Shown: positions 27,297-36,067 of the stretch, piece after piece | How the letters are laid out: each line of letters begins with the position of its first letter | Numbering within the stretch: position 1 is the stretch's first letter | Assembly: GCF_024206495.1 (NCBI RefSeq) | Contig: NZ_JAMBPQ010000025.1 | Span: 40,308 to 104,307, forward strand | DNA length: 64,000 nt | DNA from: Paraburkholderia sp. CNPSo 3272 | GTDB lineage: Bacteria > Pseudomonadota > Gammaproteobacteria > Burkholderiales > Burkholderiaceae | Direction: 5' to 3' | Translations under genes and position numbers: made by a program | Notes under the pieces: generated by a model | Seen by the model: only the letters and a program-made list of their open reading frames with translations | Told to the model about the DNA's origin: nothing | The model's database searches: none

Positions 27297-27497
27297 CGGG
27301 CGCGTGGGTGAAGCGGTGGCTTGCGGTTCCTGATCTCTTGTCAAGTAACGGCAGGAATTGCCGTTAATGAAGGGTGGAACTCACACGATTTTTTCGCGAA
27401 TTTGCCAAGACTGTCAGTTTAACGCGACATTCTGAATGTTTTCTTACGTATTATATGCGCCGTCGAATCTTCACTGTTGGCCCGGAACCGCACCTGT
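27297..27497. promoter_or_regulatory. Divergent EPS control region
   Basis: About 200 bp between the divergent Wza and Wzc-like genes, markedly AT-rich from 27360 to 27470 (including TACGTATTATATG near 27445). Must contain promoters for both EPS transcripts. No confident -35/-10 pair; the inverted repeat at 27346-27366 is the clearest element. Confidence 0.55.
27346..27366. promoter_or_regulatory. Inverted repeat TAACGGCA-N5-TGCCGTTA
   Basis: Perfect 8-bp arms at 27346-27353 and 27359-27366, 50 bp upstream of the Wza start and 132 bp upstream of the Wzc-like start. Form and place suit a dimeric regulator site. The outer TAACG...CGTTA also occurs, with shorter spacing, at 4488-4501 before the other EPS unit. 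Confidence 0.45.
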
Positions 27498-29651
27498 ATG
27501 GTTATTACTACTAGAACAAGGCCTGAAAGGAAGGCGGCTGTTGTCGAACTGACGGTCCGGGATTATCTCAACACCTTTTTTTATTATCGCAAGATTGCAA
27601 CAGCGGTATTTCTTTCCGTTGTAGCGATCGGCGTGGCCGTCGCGCTTCTGGTGCCCATGCCCTACCGGGCGCAGTCGACGCTGCTCGTACTCCTTGCAGG
27701 ATATTACGACCAGTCGAACAACACGAATGGCGCCGCCGCGGTGCAGCCCGCCATTGGCCAGCTCGACGGCGTCGAGGCGCAAATCCTCGGCAGCCCGGAA
27801 CTGCATCGCGACGTGGTGATTGCGAAACTGGGGCCGAACGCAAGCGAACACGAAATCGACAGCCATTTGCAGGAGTTCGAGCATCGGTTGCATATCGAGC
27901 AGAACGATCTCGCGAGCACCATCAACCTCACGTATTACGACGCCGATCCCAAGGAAGCGGCCGATGCGCTTTCGCGTCTGCTCGATACGTACTTCCGCCG
28001 GCGCGCGACGATTTTCACGTCGGGCCGCGTCGATTTCCTGACCGGTCAGCGCGACGAAGTCGCAAGGCAACTGAAAAAAGCCGATGCCGACCTGCTCGCG
28101 TTCGAGAAAACGCACGGCATCGTCAATATAGACGACCAGACCTCGCGCGCCGTGCTGCTCGAAAGCCAGCTGGTTCAGCAAAAGCTCGAGAACGACACGG
28201 CGCTCGCGCAGCATCGCGGCGAACTGAAGTCGGAGCAGGCGTCGTCGAAGGGGGTGAAGGCGACGATTCCGATCTTCACCGACGACTCCGAAGCCGCTCA
28301 CGCGCTGGACACGATGCAGCTTTCGCTGATGCAGCTCGAAGCGCGCCGCGCCGATTTCGCCTCGCGCTACATGGATAGCTCGCCGTTCGTGCAGCAGCTC
28401 GATCAGCAGATTGCCGACATGCACGCGAGCATCGCGCGGCGCAAGGCCCAGATGGCCACCGCCACGCGCTACGGGCACAACGATTACTACGACGTGGTGC
28501 AAGGGCGGCTCGCCGCGCTCAATGCCGGCATCGCGGGCGAAACCGCGCGCCAGCAGGCGCTCGAAGATCAGATCAAGGACACGCGCGCGAAGCTGCGCAG
28601 CTTGAGCGACATCTCCAGCCAGATGCGCCAGCTGCAGGCAACGCGCGACATTCTGGCCGACAGCTTCAAGGACCGTTCGCGCCAGGTCGAGCTGGCGAAG
28701 ATACAGCAGGAGCAGGTGAGCCAGGTGAACAGCACGAACGTGCGCGTGATCCAGGCGCCGTTCCCGCCTTCGCAGCGCAGCGTGTCGGCCAGCCTCATCA
28801 TTGCGGCGAGCGTGGCGGCCGGTCTGCTGATTTCGGCGCTCGTGGTGCTCGTCATGGCGAGCATGCGCGAGACCTTCCTGAGTCCGGAGCAGGCCGAGCG
28901 CTCGCTGCTGCTGCCGGTGCTGAACGCGCCGGTGATGCTTGGCGGCGGCGCACGGCGGCCCGGCGCCGCGGGCGCGTCAGCTGACGCAGGCAAGGCGGCC
29001 AGCCGGCCCGCGCATATGGCGTATGGCCGCATGATCGCGGCCATCAACGCCAGCACGGACTCGCCCGCCAAGGTCGTCATGGCGCTCTCGTTCGGCAAGA
29101 ACGACGGGCTGCTTTCGGTGATTCGCGGCCTCGCCGTCGAACTGGAGCACCGCACGACCAAGCCGGTCCTCATTCTCGACATGGCTTCCGGCACCGACGC
29201 GCCGCTCTATGGGCCGCCGAACGCGCAGGGCCTGCTGACGTGGTCGGGGCACGGCGGGCAAAGCCGTGCGGCGAGCGCGGCGCCCACGGAGATCGCGGCG
29301 TCGGGTGGCCTCGTGTTCGAGAGCGTCGAGCGGCACAACATCGTCGTCGCGCGGCCGGAAAGCGGCGCGTTCCCGACTTCGTGGCAGCAGACCACGACTC
29401 TCTTCGACGCGCTGCGCGAGGCGCACGACTACATCGTCGTGCATGCGCCGCCGGCTAGCCAGTCCTTCGCCGGCATCGAAAACGCGGCGCTGGCGGACGC
29501 TACGGTCATGGCGGTGCGCGCAGAGGTTTCGCGCAAGCCCGTGGTCCTCGGCCTGAAAACGCAGCTGCTCGACGCGGGCGGCAGGCTGATCGGCATTGCG
29601 CTGACGCATCGGCGCGGCTACATCCCGAACTTTATCTATCGATTCTTCTAA
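27498..29651 (+). CDS. Wzz/Wzc (GumC)-type chain-length protein with degenerate ATPase domain
   Basis: 717-residue inner-membrane co-polymerase predicted to control EPS length and export. Wzz domain with TM1 (TAVFLSVVAIGVAVALLVPM), a long periplasmic coiled-coil region (about residues 80-430), GNVR domain (NVRVIQAPFPPSQRSVSASL) and TM2 (LIIAASVAAGLLISALVVLVM). The C-terminal cytoplasmic part has the fold spacing of BY-kinases (PVLILDMAS in the Walker A' position) but the P-loop reads SFGKNDGLLS rather than GxxxGKS/T, and there is no C-terminal Tyr cluster. It is probably not an active kinase. ATG 27498 chosen; the TTG at 27477 is weaker. Confidence 0.85.
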   Translation: MVITTRTRPERKAAVVELTVRDYLNTFFYYRKIATAVFLSVVAIGVAVALLVPMPYRAQSTLLVLLAGYYDQSNNTNGAAAVQPAIGQLDGVEAQILGSPELHRDVVIAKLGPNASEHEIDSHLQEFEHRLHIEQNDLASTINLTYYDADPKEAADALSRLLDTYFRRRATIFTSGRVDFLTGQRDEVARQLKKADADLLAFEKTHGIVNIDDQTSRAVLLESQLVQQKLENDTALAQHRGELKSEQASSKGVKATIPIFTDDSEAAHALDTMQLSLMQLEARRADFASRYMDSSPFVQQLDQQIADMHASIARRKAQMATATRYGHNDYYDVVQGRLAALNAGIAGETARQQALEDQIKDTRAKLRSLSDISSQMRQLQATRDILADSFKDRSRQVELAKIQQEQVSQVNSTNVRVIQAPFPPSQRSVSASLIIAASVAAGLLISALVVLVMASMRETFLSPEQAERSLLLPVLNAPVMLGGGARRPGAAGASADAGKAASRPAHMAYGRMIAAINASTDSPAKVVMALSFGKNDGLLSVIRGLAVELEHRTTKPVLILDMASGTDAPLYGPPNAQGLLTWSGHGGQSRAASAAPTEIAASGGLVFESVERHNIVVARPESGAFPTSWQQTTTLFDALREAHDYIVVHAPPASQSFAGIENAALADATVMAVRAEVSRKPVVLGLKTQLLDAGGRLIGIALTHRRGYIPNFIYRFF

Positions 29652-29670
29652 CATTCGGGACCTGACTGCC

Positions 29671-30642
29671 ATGCACCAGATCAGCGCCATCCTGCCGGTC
29701 AAGACGCGGGGACGGCATTACGCCGACAACATCGGTCGTTGCGACATCCTCTTCTCGTCGCTGCGTCACTTCACGACGCCCAGGACGTTTCACCGTTTCG
29801 TGATCGTCGTGCCGCACGACGAACTCGAAGAGGTCAAAGGCTACGCGAAAGCGTGGTCCGATTTCCCCATCGAAGTGGTCGACGAATCGCTGTACATGGG
29901 CATTTTTGCGGAGTTTTCGCAGCGTCATCAGATCCGCAACTGGCACCGGCAGCAGATCATCAAGCTCAATGCGCCCGAATGGATCGAGACCGAGTATTTC
30001 CTCGTGCTCGACCCCGACTGCTTCGCCACGCATCGCTTCAGCGCGGACACGCTGATTCTCGACGGCCGTGCGCTCACGCATGTGCAGCCGCGCACAGTGG
30101 AGCCGTATTACTGGGAGGCGTCGGCGAAGCTGCTGAAACTCGATCCTCAACTCGCGCGCGACGGCATCTGGTGGACGCCGGCCATCCTGTCGCGCACGCT
30201 GTGCCTGAGCCTGCAACAGCGCCTCGCGGCCCTGCATGGCACCGACTGGCGGCGCGTGCTGCTTGCCAATTACGCGCTCGACTGGACCGAATACACGCTC
30301 TACTGGCTCAACGCGGAAAACGAAGGGCTGCTGGATCAGTACCACACGGGCCCGAAGCCAGGCCAGCGCGCTCTGCACGCCGACGAAAGCGTCTGGTTCG
30401 CCGACAAGATGGAAGGCTGGAGCGAGGCCCGCCATCTCGCGCCGGAAAGCGATGGCATGTTCGCCGTGGTCCAGAGCAACACGCACATCTCGCCGGAGCG
30501 CGTGGTGGAGAAGCTTGCGCCGTATTTCCCGATCACGCTGCAGCCTTACGAGCGTCATGTCGACCCCGCGCTCAAGGGTGCCGAGCTTTATTCGGCCGTG
30601 GCGCGTCGCGGACTCAAGCTGTTGAACAAGCTGCGCGGTTAA
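29671..30642 (+). CDS. DUF6492-like putative glycosyltransferase
   Basis: 323 residues, 19 bp after the Wzc-like gene and surely co-transcribed. It opens with a GT-A-like beta strand (ISAILPVKTRGRHYADNI), then VIVVPHDELEEV and YFLVLDPDCFATH, where the DPD triad resembles the DxD metal/nucleotide-sugar motif. Later RNWHRQQIIKL and HADESVWFADKMEGW. No membrane segment. Family function is not established; with no other ordinary glycosyltransferase besides the WecG-type protein in the locus, it is the best candidate for another repeat-unit transferase. Confidence 0.7.
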   Translation: MHQISAILPVKTRGRHYADNIGRCDILFSSLRHFTTPRTFHRFVIVVPHDELEEVKGYAKAWSDFPIEVVDESLYMGIFAEFSQRHQIRNWHRQQIIKLNAPEWIETEYFLVLDPDCFATHRFSADTLILDGRALTHVQPRTVEPYYWEASAKLLKLDPQLARDGIWWTPAILSRTLCLSLQQRLAALHGTDWRRVLLANYALDWTEYTLYWLNAENEGLLDQYHTGPKPGQRALHADESVWFADKMEGWSEARHLAPESDGMFAVVQSNTHISPERVVEKLAPYFPITLQPYERHVDPALKGAELYSAVARRGLKLLNKLRG

Positions 30643-30690
30643 GCGGTTGTTGCGTATAAAAGGAATCTGAAGGGACGCCGGGCGCGTCGG

Positions 30691-31188
30691 TCATCGCCCC
30701 GGCTGCAAGTGGCCCCAGCTCACGAGGATCGCCTGAATGCTGCGCGCGTAGGCGTCGCGCTCGTGCGGCGACTCCGAGTGGTACGCGCCAATGGCGCGCC
30801 ACGTGTTGCCGTATCGCACCATCTTTTGTTTGAGCAGCCAGGCCGCCACGAAAATATTCACGCACGGGTCCGTGAGGGCCCCGTGAGGAATGCCCTCGCG
30901 CGAAAGCTCCGAAAAGTGGATCGAGTTGATCTGCGCTTGCCCCACGTCGATCGAGCCGTTCGCATTGTGATTGATGGCCGCCGCGTCGCCTTTCGACTCA
31001 CGCCACGCCACGGCGCGCAGCACGAGCGGATTCACGCCCTGGTAGGCGCCGGCCCTTTCGAAGCATTCGTCGGCGGCCGGCGCCGCATGCGCGGCCGTTG
31101 CGCCGAGCGCCGCGAGGCTCGCGAACGCGACCCACGCGCGCATGACTCGCGATCGTAGCTGGCGCTGGGCGTAGGTCTTCTGCTGCAT
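30691..31188 (-). CDS. Secreted lytic transglycosylase (SLT/IagB-like)
   Basis: 165 residues: a signal peptide (AWVAFASLAALGATAAHA) followed by an SLT domain: ECFERAGAYQGVNPLVLRAVAWRESKGD (catalytic Glu in RESKG), INHNANGSIDVGQAQIN, PCVNIFVAAWLLKQKM and AIGAYHS. Such small enzymes open peptidoglycan for passage of surface machines. ATG 31188 is preceded by GGAG. It follows the 114-residue exported protein by 36 bp and is the last of a three-gene minus-strand unit, convergent with the EPS genes. It may serve EPS or appendage assembly. Confidence 0.87.
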   Translation of the reverse strand: MQQKTYAQRQLRSRVMRAWVAFASLAALGATAAHAAPAADECFERAGAYQGVNPLVLRAVAWRESKGDAAAINHNANGSIDVGQAQINSIHFSELSREGIPHGALTDPCVNIFVAAWLLKQKMVRYGNTWRAIGAYHSESPHERDAYARSIQAILVSWGHLQPGR

Positions 31189-31224
31189 GGGTCGAAGCTC
31201 CGGGTTGGGCGTCAATGCGCGACG

Positions 31225-31569
31225 TCACTGCGCGAGAGCGGAATCGAGTTGCTGCTCGATGTCCTTGAGATAGGCGCGCGAAGTGTCGGAGACAACGAGA
31301 CGCGGCGTCGGCATGGCGCAGTGGCAATCGCGCTGGCGCGCCTTCTTCTTGCTGTGCGAAGACGAATGCGGCGCGGCAACCTCGTCGTCGTCGCCGGTGG
31401 CAGGCGGCAGCATGGCCAGCGAGGGCAGCGGCGGATAAACCTTATCGGCGGCGGGCGGGGCGGCAGCGGCAACCACGGTGGCAGCGGCGGGCGCGCTGGC
31501 CGCGGGTTGGCCCGCCCAGGCGGCGCTACAGAAACCGAGTGCGGCGGCCGCGAGAACGATTGGACGCAT
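31225..31569 (-). CDS. Exported hypothetical protein, 114 residues
   Basis: Signal peptide MRPIVLAAAALGFCSAAWAG, an Ala/Pro-rich linker (about residues 22-45), an acidic then Ser/Lys-rich patch, and a C-terminal part with a CHC motif (RQRDCHCAMPTPRLVV) and a predicted helix (YLKDIEQQLDSAL). ATG 31569 follows GGGGAG. No family recognised. It is encoded between a lipoprotein gene (4 bp upstream) and a lytic transglycosylase gene, so the three are a likely operon. Confidence 0.65.
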   Translation of the reverse strand: MRPIVLAAAALGFCSAAWAGQPAASAPAAATVVAAAAPPAADKVYPPLPSLAMLPPATGDDDEVAAPHSSSHSKKKARQRDCHCAMPTPRLVVSDTSRAYLKDIEQQLDSALAQ

Positions 31570-31573
31570 CGTG

Positions 31574-31948
31574 TCAGCTCCCCGCATGCCACGGCTCGAT
31601 CGAGACGCTGTACGTCTGGTTCGCACCCGCCGTCAGGTTTTCGAGCGTGGGCTTGGGCCCTTGCGCGGGTACGCCCCGCCAGATGGCCTGATTGATGTAT
31701 TTGAAGTCCTGGCCGAGCGCCGTCACGCGGATCACGGTGGGCTGCTTCTGCGCGGCGGCGAGCGCGCCCGCCTTGGCGAGCACCGCGCTCAGTTGCGCGT
31801 CGTGCGCGCCTAGCGCGTCGGCGGGAATGTCGAACTTCATGATGACGTTCGACGCGGCGGGTTTCCCGGTTTGTGCCGTGCTGGGCGGCTGCAGTTGCGC
31901 GCAGCCTGTCACAACCATTACGGCAAGTAAAAGCAAAACGCGCGTCAC
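31574..31948 (-). CDS. Small lipoprotein of unknown function, GTG start
   Basis: 124 residues, start GTG 31948 with GGAGG 9 bases upstream. Leader VTRVLLLLAVMVVTGC with a good lipobox (VTGC, Cys16). Mature part: NVIMKFDIPADALGAHDAQLSAVLAKA, TVIRVTALGQDFKYINQAIWRG and ENLTAGANQTYSVSIEPWH. No family recognised. First gene of a three-gene unit with an exported protein and a lytic transglycosylase. The frame is open further upstream, but without leader logic. Confidence 0.65.
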   Translation of the reverse strand: MTRVLLLLAVMVVTGCAQLQPPSTAQTGKPAASNVIMKFDIPADALGAHDAQLSAVLAKAGALAAAQKQPTVIRVTALGQDFKYINQAIWRGVPAQGPKPTLENLTAGANQTYSVSIEPWHAGS

Positions 31949-32216
31949 GGCCGGGCCTCCAGAAAATCGTGGCGATGTACGCGTTGTCGGCCTCGCGAGC
32001 GCGGACTTGATACCCGGGCGGCAAACGTTTGCCAAAAAGAAAGACTTCGCTCGCGCAGCGCGGCTTCCCGGAAGGTTGCTCGCGCGCCATGGTGTGTTCG
32101 GGCAGGGAACTGCCTCGCCAAAATGGCGGGGAAATGCGCTGCGCATGCAGCGAATAGGTATGAAGAAAGATGCGCGGCGGCGCGGCACCGGCCCGGGTGC
32201 CGCGCGCCGGCGTTCG

Positions 32217-32510
32217 TTAATTGAGCTTGCCGAGCACCGCCGTGAACTCATCCTTGCTCAAGGCGCGCAGCGTTTGCGTGCGGATATTGCCGAGCGACCC
32301 GAGCGCCAGGCCGAACGCCATGAAGCTTTGCTCGTCGGGCGCTTCGATGACCGTAACGATGTCGTATTTCCCGAGCGTCCAATAGATCTGCTTCATTTCA
32401 CAGCCGAAAGTTTTGGCGAGTTCTGCTGCCTGACCGGCGCGTTGCGCGCTGTTTTTGACGGCGCGGATTCCCTGGTCGGTGAACTGCGAGAGCACCACAT
32501 AAGTCGCCAT
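32217..32510 (-). CDS. GYD domain protein
   Basis: 97-residue ferredoxin-fold-like protein with the GYD signature (YWTLGKYDIVTVIEAPDEQS). The family has no settled function; members are often beside oxidoreductases. It lies 34 bp after an FAD-linked oxidase on the same strand, probably one transcript. The product starts MATYVVLSQFTDQGIRAV. Confidence 0.85.
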   Translation of the reverse strand: MATYVVLSQFTDQGIRAVKNSAQRAGQAAELAKTFGCEMKQIYWTLGKYDIVTVIEAPDEQSFMAFGLALGSLGNIRTQTLRALSKDEFTAVLGKLN

Positions 32511-32544
32511 GACGAATCTCCTTACGATGACATCGATACGCGGA

Positions 32545-33951
32545 TTACTGGCTTGCCTCGGCCGACCCTTCGGGCCGGATGTTCTGGTTGTGGCGGAAAA
32601 GATTCTGCGGGTCGTATTTCGTCTTGACGGCGACGAGACGGCTCATGTTTGGGCCATAAGCCGCCTCGACACGAGTGCGTTCGTCGTCGGTGAGGAAGTT
32701 CACGTAGACGCTGCCAAGGCCATAAGGCGCGGAAGCTTCGAAGAAGCCGCGCGCCCAGGCGACGCAGCGGGCGTCGTCGGCGGGATCGGTCCAGCGGCCG
32801 TGCACGTTCATGACGTAGAGCGCGTCGCGGTTCGGGTAGGCCATCGCATCGGGCGCGACGCGCTGGGTCGCGCCCCCGATCTGCCCGAAGAATATTTCGC
32901 ACTCGGGGGAGGGCAGTGCGGCGATGGCGTCGATCAGCGTGTCGATGAGACCGTCGGGCAGCGCGGCGAGATTGTGCGATTTCCAGTAGTTGCGCGCCCC
33001 CGGCGTGAGGAGCGGATCGAATGCCTGCTGCCACGCGGCGTAGGGCATCGGCCCGAGATGTTCGCCACACGGCTTGCCGAAGCGCCGCACCGCGTCCACC
33101 GCGGTCGGCCCGTTCTCCAGCGGCCCCGAATAGCAGATCGCGAACACGATGACTGGCTTGCCGTGCACCTCGGATGGCAGGAAAGGCAGCGGCGGCGCGA
33201 GACGCGAGACGCTCCACACGGTCAGGTCTTCGGGCATCGCTTCGACCGCCTCGCGGTAGTGCGTCAGCGCTTCTTTCGCGGCGTCGAACGGGAGCACGAC
33301 CAGTCCGCCGTAGATCTCGGGACCGACGGGGTGTAGCGCGAACTCGAACATCGTCACAACACCGAAGTTGCCGCCGCCGCCGCGCAGCGCCCAGAAGAGG
33401 TCGGCGTTTTCTTCGGCGCTCGCGCGCAGCAGATTGCCGTCGGCGGTCACGACGTCGGCGGCGACGAGGTTGTCGACCGACATGCCGAAGCGCCGGCTTA
33501 GCCAGCCGAAGCCGGCGCCCAGCGTGAGACCCGCGACGCCCGTCGTCGAATTGATGCCGAGCGGCGTGGCGAGGCCGAACGCCTGTGCCTCGTGGTCGAA
33601 GTCGTGCAGCGTGGCGCCCGGCTCCACATACGCGCGGCGCGTGGCGGGCTCGACTCTGACCGACTTCATCAGCGAGAGATCGATCACGATGCCGCCGTCG
33701 CATAGCGCGCTGCCCGCGATATTGTGGCCGCCGCCGCGCACGGCGAGCGGCAGACCGGATTCGCGCGCGAGCGCCACGGCCTGGCGCACGTCGGCGCAAC
33801 CGCGGCAGCGCACGATGAGCGCGGGGCGGCGCTCGATCATCGCGTTCCAGATTTGCCGGGCTTCTTCATAGGCCGCGTCGCCGGGTTGCAGGGCTTCGCC
33901 GCGCAGCGCGCTTTTCAATGTGGCGATGGATTCGCTCGACAGGCTCGACAT
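32545..33951 (-). CDS. FAD-linked oxidase, berberine-bridge-like
   Basis: 468 residues from ATG 33951, preceded by GAGAGG. No leader, so cytoplasmic. FAD domain: RCRGCADVRQAVALARESGLPLAVRGGGHNIAGSALCDGG (conserved parts: GGGHNIAG His), GLTLGAGFGWLSRRFG and ALRGGGGNFGVVT; the C-terminal BBE motif is KYDPQNLFRHNQNI. Such enzymes oxidise sugars, aldehydes or other small alcohols. Followed by a GYD protein gene. Paralogous in architecture to the exported oxidase at 20195-21985 but about 130 residues shorter. Substrate unknown. Confidence 0.88.
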   Translation of the reverse strand: MSSLSSESIATLKSALRGEALQPGDAAYEEARQIWNAMIERRPALIVRCRGCADVRQAVALARESGLPLAVRGGGHNIAGSALCDGGIVIDLSLMKSVRVEPATRRAYVEPGATLHDFDHEAQAFGLATPLGINSTTGVAGLTLGAGFGWLSRRFGMSVDNLVAADVVTADGNLLRASAEENADLFWALRGGGGNFGVVTMFEFALHPVGPEIYGGLVVLPFDAAKEALTHYREAVEAMPEDLTVWSVSRLAPPLPFLPSEVHGKPVIVFAICYSGPLENGPTAVDAVRRFGKPCGEHLGPMPYAAWQQAFDPLLTPGARNYWKSHNLAALPDGLIDTLIDAIAALPSPECEIFFGQIGGATQRVAPDAMAYPNRDALYVMNVHGRWTDPADDARCVAWARGFFEASAPYGLGSVYVNFLTDDERTRVEAAYGPNMSRLVAVKTKYDPQNLFRHNQNIRPEGSAEASQ

Positions 33952-34431
33952 GGCACACCTCTCAATCAACGGAACGGACAAGCGCGCGCCAACAGCCGGG
34001 CGAGCGTCTTCATGGACTGAACGGAACTGCAGGCGACCGCTTCAATTGTCGAATCAATGCGGCTTACACACGCGCGTGACGCGGCGTGCGTCCGGTCGGG
34101 AAAGCGGGAAGGAAGGGCTTTCGCAAAGGGCGGCAGGGGCCGCCTCGGGCCGGACCGCGAGGGACCGGGCGGCGAGCACGCTGTGACGGTCTGGATCGTA
34201 CCCAGTCAGCCACCGAGCCTCGCCGATTCATTAGATAACCTAAATTATGCAGCTTGATAAAAAAGCGTGCGATTAATTCAGATTATTGTCGCGTCTGGAT
34301 TCGCCTTAGTAGTTTAGCAAGCGCAATGCATGGCTTCTATGATTTTCGCGCAAGAGCGGGCTGCATGCGTGGCGGTAGGAACCATACGCTTTGCGTTGTA
34401 ATATCGACGCATTCCAGCCCCCCACTGCCCC
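33952..34431. other. Gap between the FAD oxidase and KfrA-like genes
   Basis: 480 bp with no gene I can support. The second half (34210-34330) is AT-rich and probably holds the promoter of the KfrA-like gene; the first half must hold the oxidase promoter. No strong repeat seen. Confidence 0.45.
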
Positions 34432-35391
34432 ATGACCGACGTCGCCCCCGACGAAGTACGCCTCGCCGCCGAGATCGAGCGGCTCAAGGCCGAGTTTCCC
34501 AAAACGCGCGAGCTGTATCGCGAAGTGTGCGCGCTGATGTTCTTCCGCTACGGCATTACGCCCACGGCCAACCGGCTCTATCAGCTCGTGCGCCGCGGCA
34601 GCATGAGCACGCCTACAGCAGTGCTTTCTGAGTTCTGGGCCACCCTGCGCGAAAAGAGCCGCTTGCGTATCGAACACGCCGATCTGCCCGAGGAGCTGCA
34701 AGGGGCCGCCGGCGAACTGATGGGCGCGCTCTGGACGCGCGCCACGGCGGCCGCGCAGGCGTCGCTCGAAGCGCTGCGGCTCGAAGTGGAGGAGGCACGC
34801 CGCGCCGCGGAAGGCGCAACCGCCGTCGTGCGCGCAGACCTGTCGCACACGGAGGTGGCGCTCGAACAGCGCACCGCCGCGCTGCTCACGGCGCAGGTGC
34901 GCATTCAGGAGCTGGAACAGGCGCAAGCCGCCGCGGTTGCCACGCGCGGCGCACTCGAAGCGGAACTGACGCGCGAGCGCGAAGCGAGCCGCGAACGCGA
35001 CATGGCGCTCACCCAGGCGCGCGCCGACTTTGCGGCCGCACGCGACAAGCTGCGCGCAAGCGCCGAACTCGCGCAAACGCGCTGGCAGGCAGCGGAGAAG
35101 CGCGCCCAGCTCGAAATCGAGCGCGAGCGCACGGCCAACGTGCGTTTGCAGCGCGACGCCGAAGCCGCTGCGCAGCGCGCGGTGCGCACGGAGGAAAGTG
35201 CGCGCGCTGAAATTCAGGCATTGCAGACGCAACTGGGCGATTTGCGCCACCAGGTGGGCATGCTCGAAGGCAGGCTCGACGCGCTGCGTTCGACCCGCGA
35301 GGTTCAGGGGCGCGGGCGGGAGTCCGCGCCGGAGAAGGGCGCCGCAGCGAGGCCGTTGCGAGCGGCGCGCAAGACGGGGCAAAAGGCGTGA
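34432..35391 (+). CDS. KfrA-like coiled-coil DNA-binding protein
   Basis: 319 residues. The N-terminal ~115 residues match the KfrA_N DNA-binding type (ELYREVCALMFFRYGITPTANRLYQLVRRGSMSTPTAVLSEFW), and the rest is an almost unbroken Ala/Glu/Arg coiled coil (about residues 100-290) with a basic tail. On plasmids KfrA binds its own promoter and helps segregation; chromosomal relatives are common in Burkholderia and may act in nucleoid organisation. No partition genes are adjacent. Confidence 0.82.
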   Translation: MTDVAPDEVRLAAEIERLKAEFPKTRELYREVCALMFFRYGITPTANRLYQLVRRGSMSTPTAVLSEFWATLREKSRLRIEHADLPEELQGAAGELMGALWTRATAAAQASLEALRLEVEEARRAAEGATAVVRADLSHTEVALEQRTAALLTAQVRIQELEQAQAAAVATRGALEAELTREREASRERDMALTQARADFAAARDKLRASAELAQTRWQAAEKRAQLEIERERTANVRLQRDAEAAAQRAVRTEESARAEIQALQTQLGDLRHQVGMLEGRLDALRSTREVQGRGRESAPEKGAAARPLRAARKTGQKA

Positions 35392-35453
35392 ACGCCCTGG
35401 CTACGCAGTGACTCCCTCGAAATCCTGACCGAAGAGCAGCATTGCGCCGCGTG

Positions 35454-35927
35454 TCACTCGTCGCGCACGCGCACCGGCAGCCCGGTTTTGTACTCCACGC
35501 GGCGCAGCGCCACGGAAGTGTGAATGTCGCGCACGCCCTCGATCTTGGTGAGGCGCGTCATGACGAAACGCTCGATGCCCGCAATATCGCTCGCCACCAC
35601 GCGCAGCATGTAGTCGAACGCGCCCGTCATCAAGTAGCACTCCATCACTTCGTCGTAGTTCGAGATTGCGCGCTCGAACGCGGCTAGCCGTGTCTCGTTC
35701 TTCTTCTCGATTGCCACTGACACGTACGCGTTTACGGGAAAGCCCGCCTTCTCCTGATCGAGCAGCGTGACGTACTGCGTGATGACGCCGCGCTCTTCGA
35801 GCATGCGGATGCGCCGGTAGAACGGCGAGAGCGAAAGCCCGAGCGATTCCGCGAGGTCGGCGGACTTCACGTGCGCGTCGCGCTGCAGGGCGTGCAGGAT
35901 GGCCACATCCACGCGGTCGAATTTCAT
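35454..35927 (-). CDS. Lrp/AsnC family transcriptional regulator
   Basis: 157 residues: winged helix-turn-helix (FDRVDVAILHALQRDAHVKSADLAESLGLSLSPFYRRIRMLEERG core) then the RAM ligand domain (VMECYLMTGAFDYMLRVVASDI). Such proteins sense amino acids. Divergent from the indolepyruvate ferredoxin oxidoreductase gene across about 140 bp, so it most likely controls that gene in response to an aromatic or branched amino acid. No autoregulatory box could be picked by eye. Confidence 0.92.
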   Translation of the reverse strand: MKFDRVDVAILHALQRDAHVKSADLAESLGLSLSPFYRRIRMLEERGVITQYVTLLDQEKAGFPVNAYVSVAIEKKNETRLAAFERAISNYDEVMECYLMTGAFDYMLRVVASDIAGIERFVMTRLTKIEGVRDIHTSVALRRVEYKTGLPVRVRDE

Positions 35928-36067
35928 TGGCCAGGTTTCCCTAAAAAAGGCGGATTTTGGGCGAGTGTTGCTAATGCACGAGAATTCCGTGGCTCAGTTT
36001 GGCACGAATCGCCGCTATTAGCTACCTAGAATCCGCTATACCCACAAGTCGAACAGCGGAGACAACC

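Noticed and set aside
31949..32251. N-terminal extension of the small lipoprotein
   Set aside because: The frame is open but the extension is Arg-rich and removes the signal sequence; GTG 31948 has GGAGG and a lipobox.
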